The notes under the pieces are model-generated. The model saw only the letters and a list, made by a program, of their open reading frames with translations. It did no database searches and was not told the DNA's origin. A DNA stretch of 64,000 bases from JALOOX01 sp964557955 (GTDB lineage: Bacteria; Desulfobacterota; Syntrophobacteria; Syntrophobacterales; Syntrophobacteraceae). Of the stretch, positions 44,068-52,736 are shown piece by piece. Made by a program: the position numbers and the translations under genes. Numbering within the stretch: the stretch's first letter is position 1; every line of letters starts with the position of its first letter. The stretch spans positions 62,001-126,000 of the forward strand of contig CAZLCS010000003.1 of NCBI GenBank assembly GCA_964557955.1, written 5' to 3'.

Positions 44068-44193
44068 ATGAAATCAAAAACTCTGCTGTGTTAGAACTGC
44101 GCCAAATGATCCATGGAGATTGAACACCGCACGGGTCCCTCCTTTGCGGGGGATCACCGGGGAATGCTGGTCAAAGACAGATTTGGGAGATCA

Positions 44194-44490
44194 TCAGAAC
44201 TGCATTCTCATGATTTCCTGGTAAGCCTCCAGGGCCTTGTTGCGGGCCTTGGTCAACATGCGTAGACTGATATCGGCCTCTTCCAGTTTGACCATGGTCT
44301 CGTCGACCCGGGCCGCCCCTTTGATGGATCCCTCCTGCATGGCCTGGTCGGCCTGATGCTGCAAATCATCCACCTGGGCTATGCTCTTTTGCAGCACCTG
44401 CGAGAATCCGGGTTCCGGGGCAGCTTGCCCGTCGCTGAGGGCTTTCCCTGAAGGAAGCTGCAGTTCACTGGGACGAGAAATGACACGCAT
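44194..44490 (-). CDS. fliE: FliE MS-ring/rod junction protein
   Basis: FliE connects the MS ring to the rod and is needed early for export. The 98-residue protein ends in the signature 'VKLEEADISLRMLTKARNKALEAYQEIMRMQF'. Its N-terminal ~40 residues are polar, as usual. 85 bases follow flgC; 126 gene-free bases separate it from fliF. Confidence 0.95.
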   Translation of the reverse strand: MRVISRPSELQLPSGKALSDGQAAPEPGFSQVLQKSIAQVDDLQHQADQAMQEGSIKGAARVDETMVKLEEADISLRMLTKARNKALEAYQEIMRMQF

Positions 44491-44575
44491 ATTTGAGCTC
44501 CCGTATTCCTTCTATTCGAACTGTTGCCGAAAAGGCCTTTCCTTGTGAAAGATGAAGAGCCGTGCTTTGTGAAGG

Positions 44576-45013
44576 CTACTTTCCGATCTCCAGCGCCCTC
44601 AGGGCGAGCTGTTTGGCCGTGTTCATGGCGGCGAGATTCGCCTCATATGAACGCGAAGCCATCACCAGGTTGACCATTTCTTCGACGCTGTTGATATTGG
44701 GCATCTTCACGACACCCTGGGCATCTGCGTCGGGGTGACCCGGATCATAAACCTCCTTGAAATCGCGGCCATCCGGGACGATGGCGTTCACCCGAACCTT
44801 CTGCAGGTCCTCTCCCAGTGCACCGTCCAGAATCTCGTCGAAGGACTCCTGGCTGGGCACGCTCTCGTAGATGACCGTGCGCCGTTCATAAGGCTTGCCG
44901 CTGGCTGTTTTGGTCGTATTCGCGTTGGCGAGATTGGCGGAGATCACGTTCAGCCAGGTGCGACTGGCTCTCAGACCTGAAGCGCTGATCCTGAATGCAT
45001 TGTCAAGATCCAC
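44576..45013 (-). CDS. flgC: FlgC proximal rod protein
   Basis: The 145-residue protein has FlgC ends: 'FRISASGLRASRTWLNVISANLANANTTKTASGKPYERRTVIYE' and 'VKMPNINSVEEMVNLVMASRSYEANLAAMNTAKQLALRALEIGK'. The start is GTG 45013, which overlaps the flgB stop by one base (TAGTG) and has GGAGGAG at good spacing. It is part of the inner rod. Confidence 0.96.
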   Translation of the reverse strand: MDLDNAFRISASGLRASRTWLNVISANLANANTTKTASGKPYERRTVIYESVPSQESFDEILDGALGEDLQKVRVNAIVPDGRDFKEVYDPGHPDADAQGVVKMPNINSVEEMVNLVMASRSYEANLAAMNTAKQLALRALEIGK

Positions 45014-45405
45014 TAGACTCCTCCTTCACCGATGGCGTGCTTCATCATGGAAAACTTCTTGTTCAACATGGTCACGATGAACTGATACTCGATACTGTTC
45101 CGAGAAAGCTTCATCATCTCGGTATCGAGATCCACCGGACCCGTCTCGACGAGCTCAACGGACTGCATCGCCGCCCGTGCGTCGCCCGGGTCCAGGTGCC
45201 TGGCATTGGACAGGCTCAGCCTTGGCCCGCTCTGCTCGAGGGACTCCCGCAACACCTCCTCAAAGGATGTCTCCTTGGCCGCATAGCCCGGGGTGTTGAG
45301 GTTGGCCAGGTTTCCCGAAATCACCTTTTGGTTGACCGAGCTCAGGTTCAACCGATCCTGCATCAGCTGGATCGTGCGATCGAAAACAATGTCGGAATCG
45401 CCCAT
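45013..45405 (-). CDS. flgB: FlgB proximal rod protein
   Basis: The 130-residue protein has the FlgB pattern 'LSSVNQKVISGNLANLNTPGYAAKETSFEEVLRE' and 'TEMMKLSRNSIEYQFIVTMLNKKFSMMKHAI'. ATG 45405 is chosen, with GAGAGG nine bases upstream; the frame runs on upstream through a stretch without coding character. It is the first gene of the flgBC-fliEFGHIJ-motE-like operon behind a sigma-54 site. Confidence 0.95.
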   Translation of the reverse strand: MGDSDIVFDRTIQLMQDRLNLSSVNQKVISGNLANLNTPGYAAKETSFEEVLRESLEQSGPRLSLSNARHLDPGDARAAMQSVELVETGPVDLDTEMMKLSRNSIEYQFIVTMLNKKFSMMKHAIGEGGV

Positions 45406-45812
45406 AGTCCCGTTCCTCTCGGAGATCATGCAGTCAATCAACTGTGCAGGCAGGTGTCCCCCACTTTTCAGCCCGGTGTCATGACGAGAGTCAGAGAACC
45501 TGAGACCTGCTGTCGGCAAACATTTGTGAGCAAAAAGCAAAACATGTACCACGCAAAGAACACCTGTCGAGGCCAGGTCATGATGCCTCTCCGTGGGAGT
45601 GCTGTTGGGCACACAGGGTTTCACGTGCACTGAGGCGGCAGATCTTTCCGGCTGATGAGAGAGTCGATGGAATGTGCACTGATGGGCAGATTGCGGTGGG
45701 ACACGGAAAGGGTGGAGGCCGGGTTGTCAATGCGTCAAAAGTGTGACTTAAAACGCTCCCAAGAACATGGGAAGAATTTGACGTCTCTTCTCATATGGGG
45801 TCAGTTCCTGAT
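45406..45812. other. gene-free stretch upstream of flgB
   Basis: A 407-base stretch between the flgB start and the end of the sigma-54 activator gene. It holds the flgB sigma-54 promoter at 45537-45551; the room upstream is enough for activator sites. No coding frame with a ribosome site seen. Confidence 0.6.
45537..45551 (-). promoter_or_regulatory. sigma-54 promoter of the flgB operon
   Basis: On the minus strand the site reads TGGTAC-N5-TTGC, one difference from consensus, with exact -24/-12 spacing. It lies about 130 bases upstream of flgB and about 260 bases downstream of the activator gene. Confidence 0.72.
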
Positions 45813-47150
45813 TCAGGCCACTTCACCCATGGCCTCGCCACCGTTGCGGTATTCGTGGAGCTTGTTTCTCAGTGTGCGCACGCTGATCCCGAGGATTTCG
45901 GCGGCTCGCGTGCGATTCCCGCTGGAGGAGGAAAGGGCCTTGAAGATGAGGCGTTTCTCCATCTCACTGATGGGCATGAGATCGATCTCTGAAGCAGACT
46001 CCACGCAGGATTCATCCAGAATCAGGTGCTCGGAGGCAAGTTTCCCTCTTTGGGCCAGCAGCACCGCTCTCTGGATGATATTCTCAAGTTCGCGGACATT
46101 GCCGGGCCAGGTATGCCCTTTGAGTGCCCGAAATGCTTCGGCGTCCATTCCGTCCACGGCGCATTTGTGCATCCGGTTGTACTTATCAATGAAGTGGCGA
46201 CAGAGGAGATTGAGATCCTCGGGGCGTTCCCGCAGGGTGGGTATCTTGACCGGGATAACGTTCAGTCGGTAGTAGAGGTCCTTCCTGAATTGCCCCTTTT
46301 TCACCGTCTCCTCGAGCGAGAGGTTGGTCGAGGCGATGACCCGCACGTCCACCCGTACCGGCTTTTTCCCTCCTACGCGATCCACCTCGCTCTCTTGAAG
46401 CACTCTGAGCAGCTTGGACTGCAGGTGCAAAGGTATTTCGGTCACCTCGTCCAGAAACAGGGTTCCCGTGTGGGCCAATTCGAACTTCCCATCTTTCTTA
46501 TGAAGGGCACCTGTGAAGGCCCCCTTCTCGTAGCCGAAGAGCTCGCTTTCCATGAGACTTTCGGGCAGGGCTGCGCAGTTGACGGCCACAAAGGGTCGGT
46601 CCCTTCGGTCGCTGTTTCGGTGGATGAATCGAGCGAACAATTCTTTGCCCGTCCCACTTTCGCCCTGCAGAAACACGGTGGCACTGCTGGCCGCCACCTT
46701 CTTCACCATGGCCTTCAACTGGTTCATGATCGGATTCTGAGTGATGATATCGCGATACTGCCTGGGGTCATCCATGGGGTCGCACAGGTCTTCGGATCGG
46801 TCTTCCAGCCACTGAACGGTCTTGACCAGCCGCTCCATGTCGAGAGGTCCTGCCCAGAAATCATAGGCGCCCGCCTTCATCATCTCCACCGCATCTTCAA
46901 GGCGCGCCGGCTGGCTCAAAACGATCACAGGAATGGGGACTTCCAGATCGTTGCAGGTTTCCAAAAGGAGCTTGACCTCGGGGACCTGGCCATCGAGACT
47001 GCACAGGATGACATGCGGCCGCTCCCTTTTGAGGAAAGCGATGGCCGCCCGAGGAGTTTCGGCGACATGCAGAGAATGATTCAGTTTGTTGAGCTGCGAG
47101 ACAATGCGTTGATTGTCCCGGGCTGTCATTGCCGTGATCACGATGACCAT
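45813..47150 (-). CDS. sigma-54 activator with degenerate receiver (FleQ/FlrA-like or FlrC-like)
   Basis: The 445-residue protein has an N-terminal receiver-like domain (1-125), an AAA+ sigma-54 activation domain (about 140-365: Walker A GESGTGKE, sigma-54 contact motif GAFTGA, 'TLFLDEVTEIP', 'WPGNVRELENI') and a Fis-type helix-turn-helix (NRTRAAEILGISVRTLRNKL). The receiver lacks the usual residues: the acidic pair is absent, the phospho-acceptor position reads Ser in 'VILCSLDGQVP', and the Lys before Pro is Gly ('WAGPLD'). So it is probably not phosphorylated, like FleQ. It is adjacent to a sigma-54 flgB promoter. Confidence 0.9.
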   Translation of the reverse strand: MVIVITAMTARDNQRIVSQLNKLNHSLHVAETPRAAIAFLKRERPHVILCSLDGQVPEVKLLLETCNDLEVPIPVIVLSQPARLEDAVEMMKAGAYDFWAGPLDMERLVKTVQWLEDRSEDLCDPMDDPRQYRDIITQNPIMNQLKAMVKKVAASSATVFLQGESGTGKELFARFIHRNSDRRDRPFVAVNCAALPESLMESELFGYEKGAFTGALHKKDGKFELAHTGTLFLDEVTEIPLHLQSKLLRVLQESEVDRVGGKKPVRVDVRVIASTNLSLEETVKKGQFRKDLYYRLNVIPVKIPTLRERPEDLNLLCRHFIDKYNRMHKCAVDGMDAEAFRALKGHTWPGNVRELENIIQRAVLLAQRGKLASEHLILDESCVESASEIDLMPISEMEKRLIFKALSSSSGNRTRAAEILGISVRTLRNKLHEYRNGGEAMGEVA

Positions 47151-47174
47151 GGTGAGTTACTCCCTGTCCATGAC

Positions 47175-49514
47175 CTATTTGGAGCCTGCCCTGGGGCTTG
47201 CGCCTTGAAGTTCGAGGTACCCAAGCTCCTGCTGGGCGGCTGTTTTCCAGAGACCGTTGGAGGATTGTGCCAGCTGATTGAGTCTCTCCATTGCTTTCCG
47301 GGGTTGGCCGGTTTCAAGATAGAGCCTCGACAATTCGTAGTTGAGCCGATCCCGCAATGCTTCGGGCGGTGATATCGTCAGCAGGTATTCCAGGACCTCT
47401 GTCGCCCGATCGGTCTGTTTCAGAGCGCGGTGACAGCGACTTTGCATGAGGCCGATGCGAATGCGCGGCTCTCCATCGGTGAGAGCCGGGACCTTGGTCA
47501 GTTTATCAAGAAACGGCAATGCATCCGAAGCCTTGTCCGACAAGATCAGACTTTCGGCGTAACAGAACAAAGCCTCCGGCTCCGTCTCCTCGATGCTGCC
47601 CATTCTTTGGATATGTTTCAGAAGCTCCTGGGCGGCTTGCCCATACTTGCGCTCTTCAAAATAGGCCCTTCCAAGCATCATGCTCTTTTCCGGCTGGTAT
47701 GCTTCGCTTTGGAGAGGTTGGCAGCTCAGGATGGTGCGCTCAGTGTCTCCCATCTGAAAGAAGCATCTCGCTGCCTTGAGCAGCCATTCCTCATTCTTGG
47801 CTCCACTCTGCGCATACAGTGACTGATAGATCTCCGCTGCGGCAGGATAGAGCTTCAGCATGGCGCAGCTTTCGGCGATCATGCTCATGGTCTCAGAAGA
47901 CAGATGAGGTCCGAGGAGTGGCTGGTTTTCCTGAAAGAGTCGGAGGGCCGTGTCATAGTCCTGTTTGGCGTGCGAGTCTCGGATAAAATCCACAAGGACC
48001 TTCACCTTGAGGTCGAGGAACTCTTCCTTCACTTTTGGACTGCCGCTGTTTTGAAGTCCCTTTCCGATCCATTCCAGCGCCTGGGGGTAATTCTTCCGCT
48101 CTCTCTCCCATGAAGCGACTTTGAAGGTGAGGAACTCTCCCACTGGACCTGAAAGGGAACGCTGGGACAGCTCTTCATAAATGGCTGCAGCGGCAGTCTT
48201 GTTGGGAGGGGTCTGCCTCTCGAAGTATTCGGCCCTCCGGATCTTGGAGATGAAGTATCCTTCGGTTTCCGGGAAATACTTGTCGATGTAGACATAGATC
48301 TTTTTGGCCATATCCTGATCGTTCGTATACATGAGACTTTCCCCGATCTTGGCCAGAATCAGATCTTTCCCTGGAACGTCCTTCTCGAGATTCAGAAACC
48401 ATATCAGGTGTGTGGCGCTCTTGTCGTATTCCTGGTTGGCGAAGTAGGCTTCGCCCAGCGTCCTCAGGAGATCGGGACGTGCAACGTAGCCCGAAGGATC
48501 GTTCTCGAGCGACTTGACCAAGACCTCAATAGCCTCCTTGTGGGCTCCCAGCTGATAGAGGCCTTTCCCCAGGTAATGGTAGGCCTCAGCCGCTAGGGGT
48601 TTCTCCAGAGGGGTGTTGAGTGCAGAGCGAAGAGCCTGAATGCACTCAATATAGGCCTCCCTTTTCAGAAGTGCTTCGCCGAGCCGCATCCATGCAAGGG
48701 GGGCGATGGGGTGTTGTGAGTAATTGTTGAGTACTTGCTTGAAGGACTCTTCGGCCTTCTTGGCGTCTCCAAGGGCCAGATGGCACAGCCCGGTCCGAAA
48801 AAGGGCATGCACGGCTGGAACCGCCTTGGGGAAAGCTCGCAGAGCCGACCGGTATTCCTCGATGATTTGCGCCGCCACGGGGGGCAGATTGTCTGCGTGC
48901 TCCAAGTATAAAGCATCCCCTTGAGCATATGCCTGGATTGCCTGATCCGGTGAGTTGGACAGCGGCGGAGGAGGTGGTTCGGCCCCCTGTGGGGATGGCG
49001 CCCCGGCAGATGCATCTTCTCTCCCGTTGCGGGGGCTGGTCGCGCCGGTCTTGGATGTCTTCCCGCCTTCTCCGCGTTCAATTCCGAAATCCAGGACAAG
49101 TCGATATGCCTTTCCGGACTTTGCGGAAAAAGCGTCTTTCGCTGATGAAATCCCCTCCCGGAAGCCGATCAGGATCAATATGGAGCCGTCCCTTTCTTCG
49201 ATAGTGATGGAGTCGACTGGGTTCGGCCATTTGGCCTTGAGGGTTTTGGGATTCAGTTTCGATTTGAGATTAGCGAATACGATCGGAAAACCCTGGTCGG
49301 AAAGCGGTCCAATAGAGAGCGGTCGGGCTCCCTCCAGCTCCAGGACGATCCGGGCGTGTTCTGCATGTCGACCGGAACGGATTTGTTTGAGAACCGTACT
49401 GGCTGGAGCTGCACCCGCAGTTGAAAGGAGCAGGGACAAACCAATCCATGCCAGGACGATACTCAGTCCAAATCTCTGATCAAGAAAGGACCCGATTATG
49501 CGGCACGATGCCAT
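47175..49514 (-). CDS. secreted AMIN-domain and TPR-repeat protein
   Basis: The 779-residue protein has a signal-like N-terminal segment (about residues 15-38, 'SIVLAWIGLSLLLSTAGAAPAS'), an AMIN-like strand-rich region (about 45-150, 'HARIVLELEGARPLSIGP', 'YRLVLDFGIERG'), a Pro-rich linker and then many tetratricopeptide repeats to the end. AMIN domains target periplasmic proteins to peptidoglycan or secretion complexes, and TPRs bind partners. Similar proteins occur in delta-type flagellar clusters; the function is not established. A sigma-54 site lies 300 bases upstream. The next gene, an activator, starts 24 bases after its end. Confidence 0.8.
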   Translation of the reverse strand: MASCRIIGSFLDQRFGLSIVLAWIGLSLLLSTAGAAPASTVLKQIRSGRHAEHARIVLELEGARPLSIGPLSDQGFPIVFANLKSKLNPKTLKAKWPNPVDSITIEERDGSILILIGFREGISSAKDAFSAKSGKAYRLVLDFGIERGEGGKTSKTGATSPRNGREDASAGAPSPQGAEPPPPPLSNSPDQAIQAYAQGDALYLEHADNLPPVAAQIIEEYRSALRAFPKAVPAVHALFRTGLCHLALGDAKKAEESFKQVLNNYSQHPIAPLAWMRLGEALLKREAYIECIQALRSALNTPLEKPLAAEAYHYLGKGLYQLGAHKEAIEVLVKSLENDPSGYVARPDLLRTLGEAYFANQEYDKSATHLIWFLNLEKDVPGKDLILAKIGESLMYTNDQDMAKKIYVYIDKYFPETEGYFISKIRRAEYFERQTPPNKTAAAAIYEELSQRSLSGPVGEFLTFKVASWERERKNYPQALEWIGKGLQNSGSPKVKEEFLDLKVKVLVDFIRDSHAKQDYDTALRLFQENQPLLGPHLSSETMSMIAESCAMLKLYPAAAEIYQSLYAQSGAKNEEWLLKAARCFFQMGDTERTILSCQPLQSEAYQPEKSMMLGRAYFEERKYGQAAQELLKHIQRMGSIEETEPEALFCYAESLILSDKASDALPFLDKLTKVPALTDGEPRIRIGLMQSRCHRALKQTDRATEVLEYLLTISPPEALRDRLNYELSRLYLETGQPRKAMERLNQLAQSSNGLWKTAAQQELGYLELQGASPRAGSK

Positions 49515-49943
49515 GTGTTTGTTTTCCTGACGGATTCAGTCCTCAATGGGTGGCCGTGAGCCTCCGAACGTGCTGAAGACTTGCACCGGGTTGTGCTGAA
49601 AATTCGAATGAAGGTGGCCCATTCTGAATGTTTCAGTGTCAGGCCCTCAGTTGTGGATCACTTTTTCCTGAGCGAGAGAGAAGGAGACTCGAATCTCCCC
49701 ACTCGTATTCTCATCCGGGCTCTGAATCTGCTCAGAGCTTTTGACGGCTTCGCTCACCGGTATTCTTCACCGTCGAAGACCGCCGGCCAACTTTCACCGG
49801 GACTCGTTAAAGCAATGCATGTGCCATTTGGGTGAGAGACCGTGGAGGCCACCTGTGACAACGTTGGTGTCTTGAAAAATCGAGAAGGGCGGGGAGTAGT
49901 CAAAACTTTGGCTATGATGCAACCCCGAAGGAGGTCGAAAAAT
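49515..49943. other. gene-free stretch with a long leader to the TPR gene
   Basis: A 429-base stretch between the TPR gene and the second sigma-54 activator. It contains a perfect sigma-54 promoter 300 bases upstream of the TPR start. I find no supported short ORF in the leader; only weak inverted repeats (near 49684) were seen. Confidence 0.55.
49812..49826 (-). promoter_or_regulatory. sigma-54 promoter of the AMIN-TPR gene
   Basis: On the minus strand the site reads TGGCAC-N5-TTGC, a perfect match. It faces the AMIN-TPR gene, 300 bases downstream, possibly with the regulator behind it in the same transcript. Confidence 0.8.
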
Positions 49944-51329
49944 TCATGCGGGGTAGACTATCTTCTTCTTCTTCATCTTTTCGATGAGAGTGGTTCGATT
50001 GAGGCCAAGCAGGTTGGCGGCACGATTCTTGACCCCGTTGGCCCTTTTGAGGGCTTCCATGATGAGATGGTTTTCGAGGTCATCCAGGGTTTTCTTCAGG
50101 TCCATCCCTGACTCCCCGAGAGAGATGTCCATGAGGGAGTTGGGCCGGCTCGCCTGGCATTGCCGGATGCGGGGGGGGAGGTCGTCCACGTCGATTTCGT
50201 CGCTGTCTGTCAGGATCACCAGCCGTTCGATCAGGTTCTCCAGTTCACGCACGTTTCCAGGCCATGGATAGCGGTCCAGGGTCTCCACCGCAGCCTTGGA
50301 CATTCTCTTCTGAGGAATCTCCTTCTCCTGGCAATGGCGCTTGAGGAAGTGGTGAATCAGGAGCGGGACGTCCCCCTCCCGTTCGCGCAAGGGCGGCACG
50401 TGGATGGGGATGACATTCAGACGGTAGAAGAGGTCCTCCCTGAATGATCCCTCCTCAACGGCCTTTTCGAGATCCTTGTTGGTTGCGGCAATAATCCCGG
50501 CATCCACCTGAATGGTTCGCCCACCTCCCACACGCTCAAACCGCTTCTCCTGAAGAAAGCGCAGCAGCTTCACCTGCAGCTTCTGGCTCATCTCCCCAAT
50601 TTCATCCAAGAATACGGTCCCTTGATGGGCAAGCTCGAATCGCCCCTTGCGCTCTTTCAGGGCTCCAGTAAAAGCCCCCCGTTCATGTCCGAAAAGCTCG
50701 CTCTCGAGCAGTTCCTCTGGAATGGCGCCACAGTTGATCGGCACAAAAGGCTTATCTTTTCGATCACTGTGGTAATGGATGGCATTGGCAATGAGCTCCT
50801 TGCCGGTGCCGCTCTCGCCCAGAATGAGGACGGTGGTCGCCGTCTTGGAGACCCTTTGGATGGTGCGATAGAGCTTCTGCATGGGGGGGCTCTGGCCAAC
50901 GATGTTTGCGAACCGTTGCTGAATCTGGGAACGCAGGAGCTCGTTTTCTTCTTTCAGCGCATTGAGCTCCTCAGCCCTTTGAAGGATGATGATGATCTCA
51001 TCCAGTTTGGCGGGTTTTGTGAGGTAGTCGAAGGCGCCGCGCTTGACGGCCTGAACGGCCGTCTCGATGGTCCCGTAGGCGGTCAGCAGGATGACCAGGG
51101 TGCCCGGGCGGTTCTCGTTGAAATGATCCAGAACCTCCATGCCGTCCATGCCCGGCATGTTCAAGTCGGTGATGACCACATCGTAGCTGGTTTCCTCAGC
51201 TTTGGCGATAGCCTCGGGGCCGCTGGCGGCCACATCGATAGAGTATCCCCGGTCAGTGAGGCCCTCCACGATGAGCTCAAGCGTCAAAGGCTCATCATCG
51301 ACCACCAAGATTCTGGGGGCAGGTTTCAT
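49944..51329 (-). CDS. sigma-54 activator with intact receiver (FlrC/FleR-like)
   Basis: The 461-residue protein has a complete receiver (VVDDEP, phospho-acceptor in 'VVITDLNMPGMDG', Thr in 'LLTAYGT', Lys in 'LTKPAK'), an AAA+ domain (Walker A GESGTGKE, GAFTGA, 'GTVFLDEIGEM', 'WPGNVRELENL') and a Fis-type helix-turn-helix ('RAANLLGLNRTTLIEKMKKK'). ATG 51329 is chosen as the receiver start. As a phosphorylation-controlled activator it fits FlrC/FleR. A dedicated kinase is not next to it: the soluble kinase at 3377 or one outside the window may serve. Confidence 0.92.
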   Translation of the reverse strand: MKPAPRILVVDDEPLTLELIVEGLTDRGYSIDVAASGPEAIAKAEETSYDVVITDLNMPGMDGMEVLDHFNENRPGTLVILLTAYGTIETAVQAVKRGAFDYLTKPAKLDEIIIILQRAEELNALKEENELLRSQIQQRFANIVGQSPPMQKLYRTIQRVSKTATTVLILGESGTGKELIANAIHYHSDRKDKPFVPINCGAIPEELLESELFGHERGAFTGALKERKGRFELAHQGTVFLDEIGEMSQKLQVKLLRFLQEKRFERVGGGRTIQVDAGIIAATNKDLEKAVEEGSFREDLFYRLNVIPIHVPPLREREGDVPLLIHHFLKRHCQEKEIPQKRMSKAAVETLDRYPWPGNVRELENLIERLVILTDSDEIDVDDLPPRIRQCQASRPNSLMDISLGESGMDLKKTLDDLENHLIMEALKRANGVKNRAANLLGLNRTTLIEKMKKKKIVYPA

Positions 51330-51395
51330 AAGTACTCGTTTTTTGTACTGTTCTAAAACATGACTGCAGGATCTGCAAACCACCTGATAGTCAAG

Positions 51396-51423
51396 AATCT
51401 ATCACATTTTGCCATTAATTCAA
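51396..51423 (-). promoter_or_regulatory. candidate sigma-70 promoter of the FlrC-like gene
   Basis: On the minus strand TTGAAT (-35) is followed by 16 bases and TAGATT (-10), in an AT-rich stretch 67 bases upstream of the ATG at 51329. Confidence 0.35.
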
Positions 51424-51487
51424 GAATTCATTAATAATTGTAATTCGAAACAAAGGGCATACAGGCGACCGCAGGACAGGTCGATTG

Positions 51488-52165
51488 TCACTTCAGCTCG
51501 GTCATTGATCGGGTACGGCTGCATCCCCCCAATCCTGACTTCGATTTGATGCGAAGAAGTCCCGGGCTGCGATGAAAGTAGAGGTGGGGGGACTCGCTGC
51601 CCCGCTCCATGAAGAGGGCTTCCAGTTCGTCAAACAAGACGGGCTTGATGGGATAGGTGTATTCCTTCTCACTGCGCTGATGATCCGGCCAGATGATTCG
51701 AGCGTCCGGGTGAGCGTCAAAAACCTTCTCCTTGACCTGGGAACATAGAAACATGGCGCAGGATATTGGCGGGATCCTCCAGATGCAGCCGGACCTTCCA
51801 AGGAAAACACACTTCCCAGTGAGGTTGGGGCGCCTGAGCACAGAAATCAAAGCCTCGATTTCGCGTTCCGAAGACTCAGTCAGGCTGATGACATGGTCTG
51901 CGAAGAAGGTTATGATACTTTCGAATCCGCAGCAGGCGCTTACTCCCGTATCGAAGCAAATCTCCTGGCAGCAGGACCTGAAATAGGTCCCGTAATAGGC
52001 TGCCAGGTCCCGCCGAAAGGCCAGGTAAGGCCGAATCCTGGCTCGGAGCGACTCCAGCTCCTCCCCGGACAGTTGAGACAGCACCTCGAGAACCGACGAG
52101 ATGCTGATGAGCTGATCCCTGTTGTACTCACTGGTGGAGGTTTGCGAAGGCCTGAACAAGTACAC
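51488..52165 (-). CDS. cysteine-rich conserved hypothetical protein
   Basis: A 225-residue protein with several Cys clusters: 'SCCQEICFDTGVSACCGFESI' and later 'GKCVFLGRSGCIWRIPPISCAMFLC'. The latter pattern (C-x8-C-x8-C-x4-C) resembles metal-chelating YkgJ-like domains. The N-terminal ~80 residues are helical. The start is GTG 52165 by absence of other candidates; the ribosome site AGGGAGA is close to it. No operon partner: it lies upstream of the FlrC-like gene with a 158-base gap, and diverges from cutA. Function unknown. Confidence 0.6.
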   Translation of the reverse strand: MYLFRPSQTSTSEYNRDQLISISSVLEVLSQLSGEELESLRARIRPYLAFRRDLAAYYGTYFRSCCQEICFDTGVSACCGFESIITFFADHVISLTESSEREIEALISVLRRPNLTGKCVFLGRSGCIWRIPPISCAMFLCSQVKEKVFDAHPDARIIWPDHQRSEKEYTYPIKPVLFDELEALFMERGSESPHLYFHRSPGLLRIKSKSGLGGCSRTRSMTELK

Positions 52166-52318
52166 TCTCCCTGCATTCAGGTTATATCTTTACATCATTG
52201 CGTCATTTGCCTACTAATGCTTGTGAGCGGCTTTTTCAAGGTGCTGACGCAGCTTTGTTCGAAGGAATCCGGAAGCGGTTGCTCCGTTCACGGTGCGAAA
52301 AAGGAGGATCTTCAGAAC

Positions 52319-52642
52319 ATGATAGACGTATCGGTGGTCTTCGTGACGGTCGGGAAAGAGGAGGAGGCTCTCGCCCTTGGCCATGCCCTGGTCCAGGAGA
52401 AGCTGGCGGCTTGTGTCAACATCGTCTCCGGAGTGCGTTCGATTTACAGGTGGAAAGGGGAGGTGTGCGATGATCGAGAATTGTTGCTGATTATGAAAAC
52501 AAGGACATCTCTTGTGCAGGCTTTACAGGATCGGGTCAAGGCGCTTCACAGTTATGAAGTACCCGAAATCATAGCCTTTCCCATTGATCAAGGGCTCCCC
52601 GAGTACCTCGACTGGGTCCTGGCAAACACTGTGGAGCAGTGA
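52319..52642 (+). CDS. cutA: CutA divalent-cation tolerance protein
   Basis: A 107-residue CutA1-family protein: 'FVTVGKEEEALALGHALVQEKLAACVNIV', 'GVRSIYRWKGEVCDDRELLLIMKT' and 'YEVPEIIAFPIDQGLPEYLDWV' are family signatures. CutA forms trimers and is linked to copper tolerance, though its mechanism is uncertain. ATG 52319 lies behind AAGGAGG. The frame is open far upstream without coding character. Confidence 0.95.
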   Translation: MIDVSVVFVTVGKEEEALALGHALVQEKLAACVNIVSGVRSIYRWKGEVCDDRELLLIMKTRTSLVQALQDRVKALHSYEVPEIIAFPIDQGLPEYLDWVLANTVEQ

Positions 52643-52665
52643 GCCTTCCGACTGCATGAATCTAC

Positions 52666-52693
52666 TTTACACGACTATCAATTGTGCCAAAAT
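52666..52693 (+). promoter_or_regulatory. candidate sigma-70 promoter of the barrel protein
   Basis: TTTACA (-35), 16 bases, then CAAAAT (-10), ending 43 bases before the ATG at 52737. Composition turns AT-rich here. Confidence 0.35.
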
Positions 52694-52736
52694 AGAAACC
52701 TCTGCTGGCAGCGTACAATGAAAAAGGAGGAAAATC

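Noticed and set aside
46026..47372. Plus-strand open frame of 448 codons opposite the sigma-54 activator
   Set aside because: Antisense shadow; the minus-strand gene has all family motifs.
49660..49705. GGAGACTCGAATCTCC, looks like a tRNA T-arm
   Set aside because: The loop is one base short and no acceptor, D or anticodon arms surround it.
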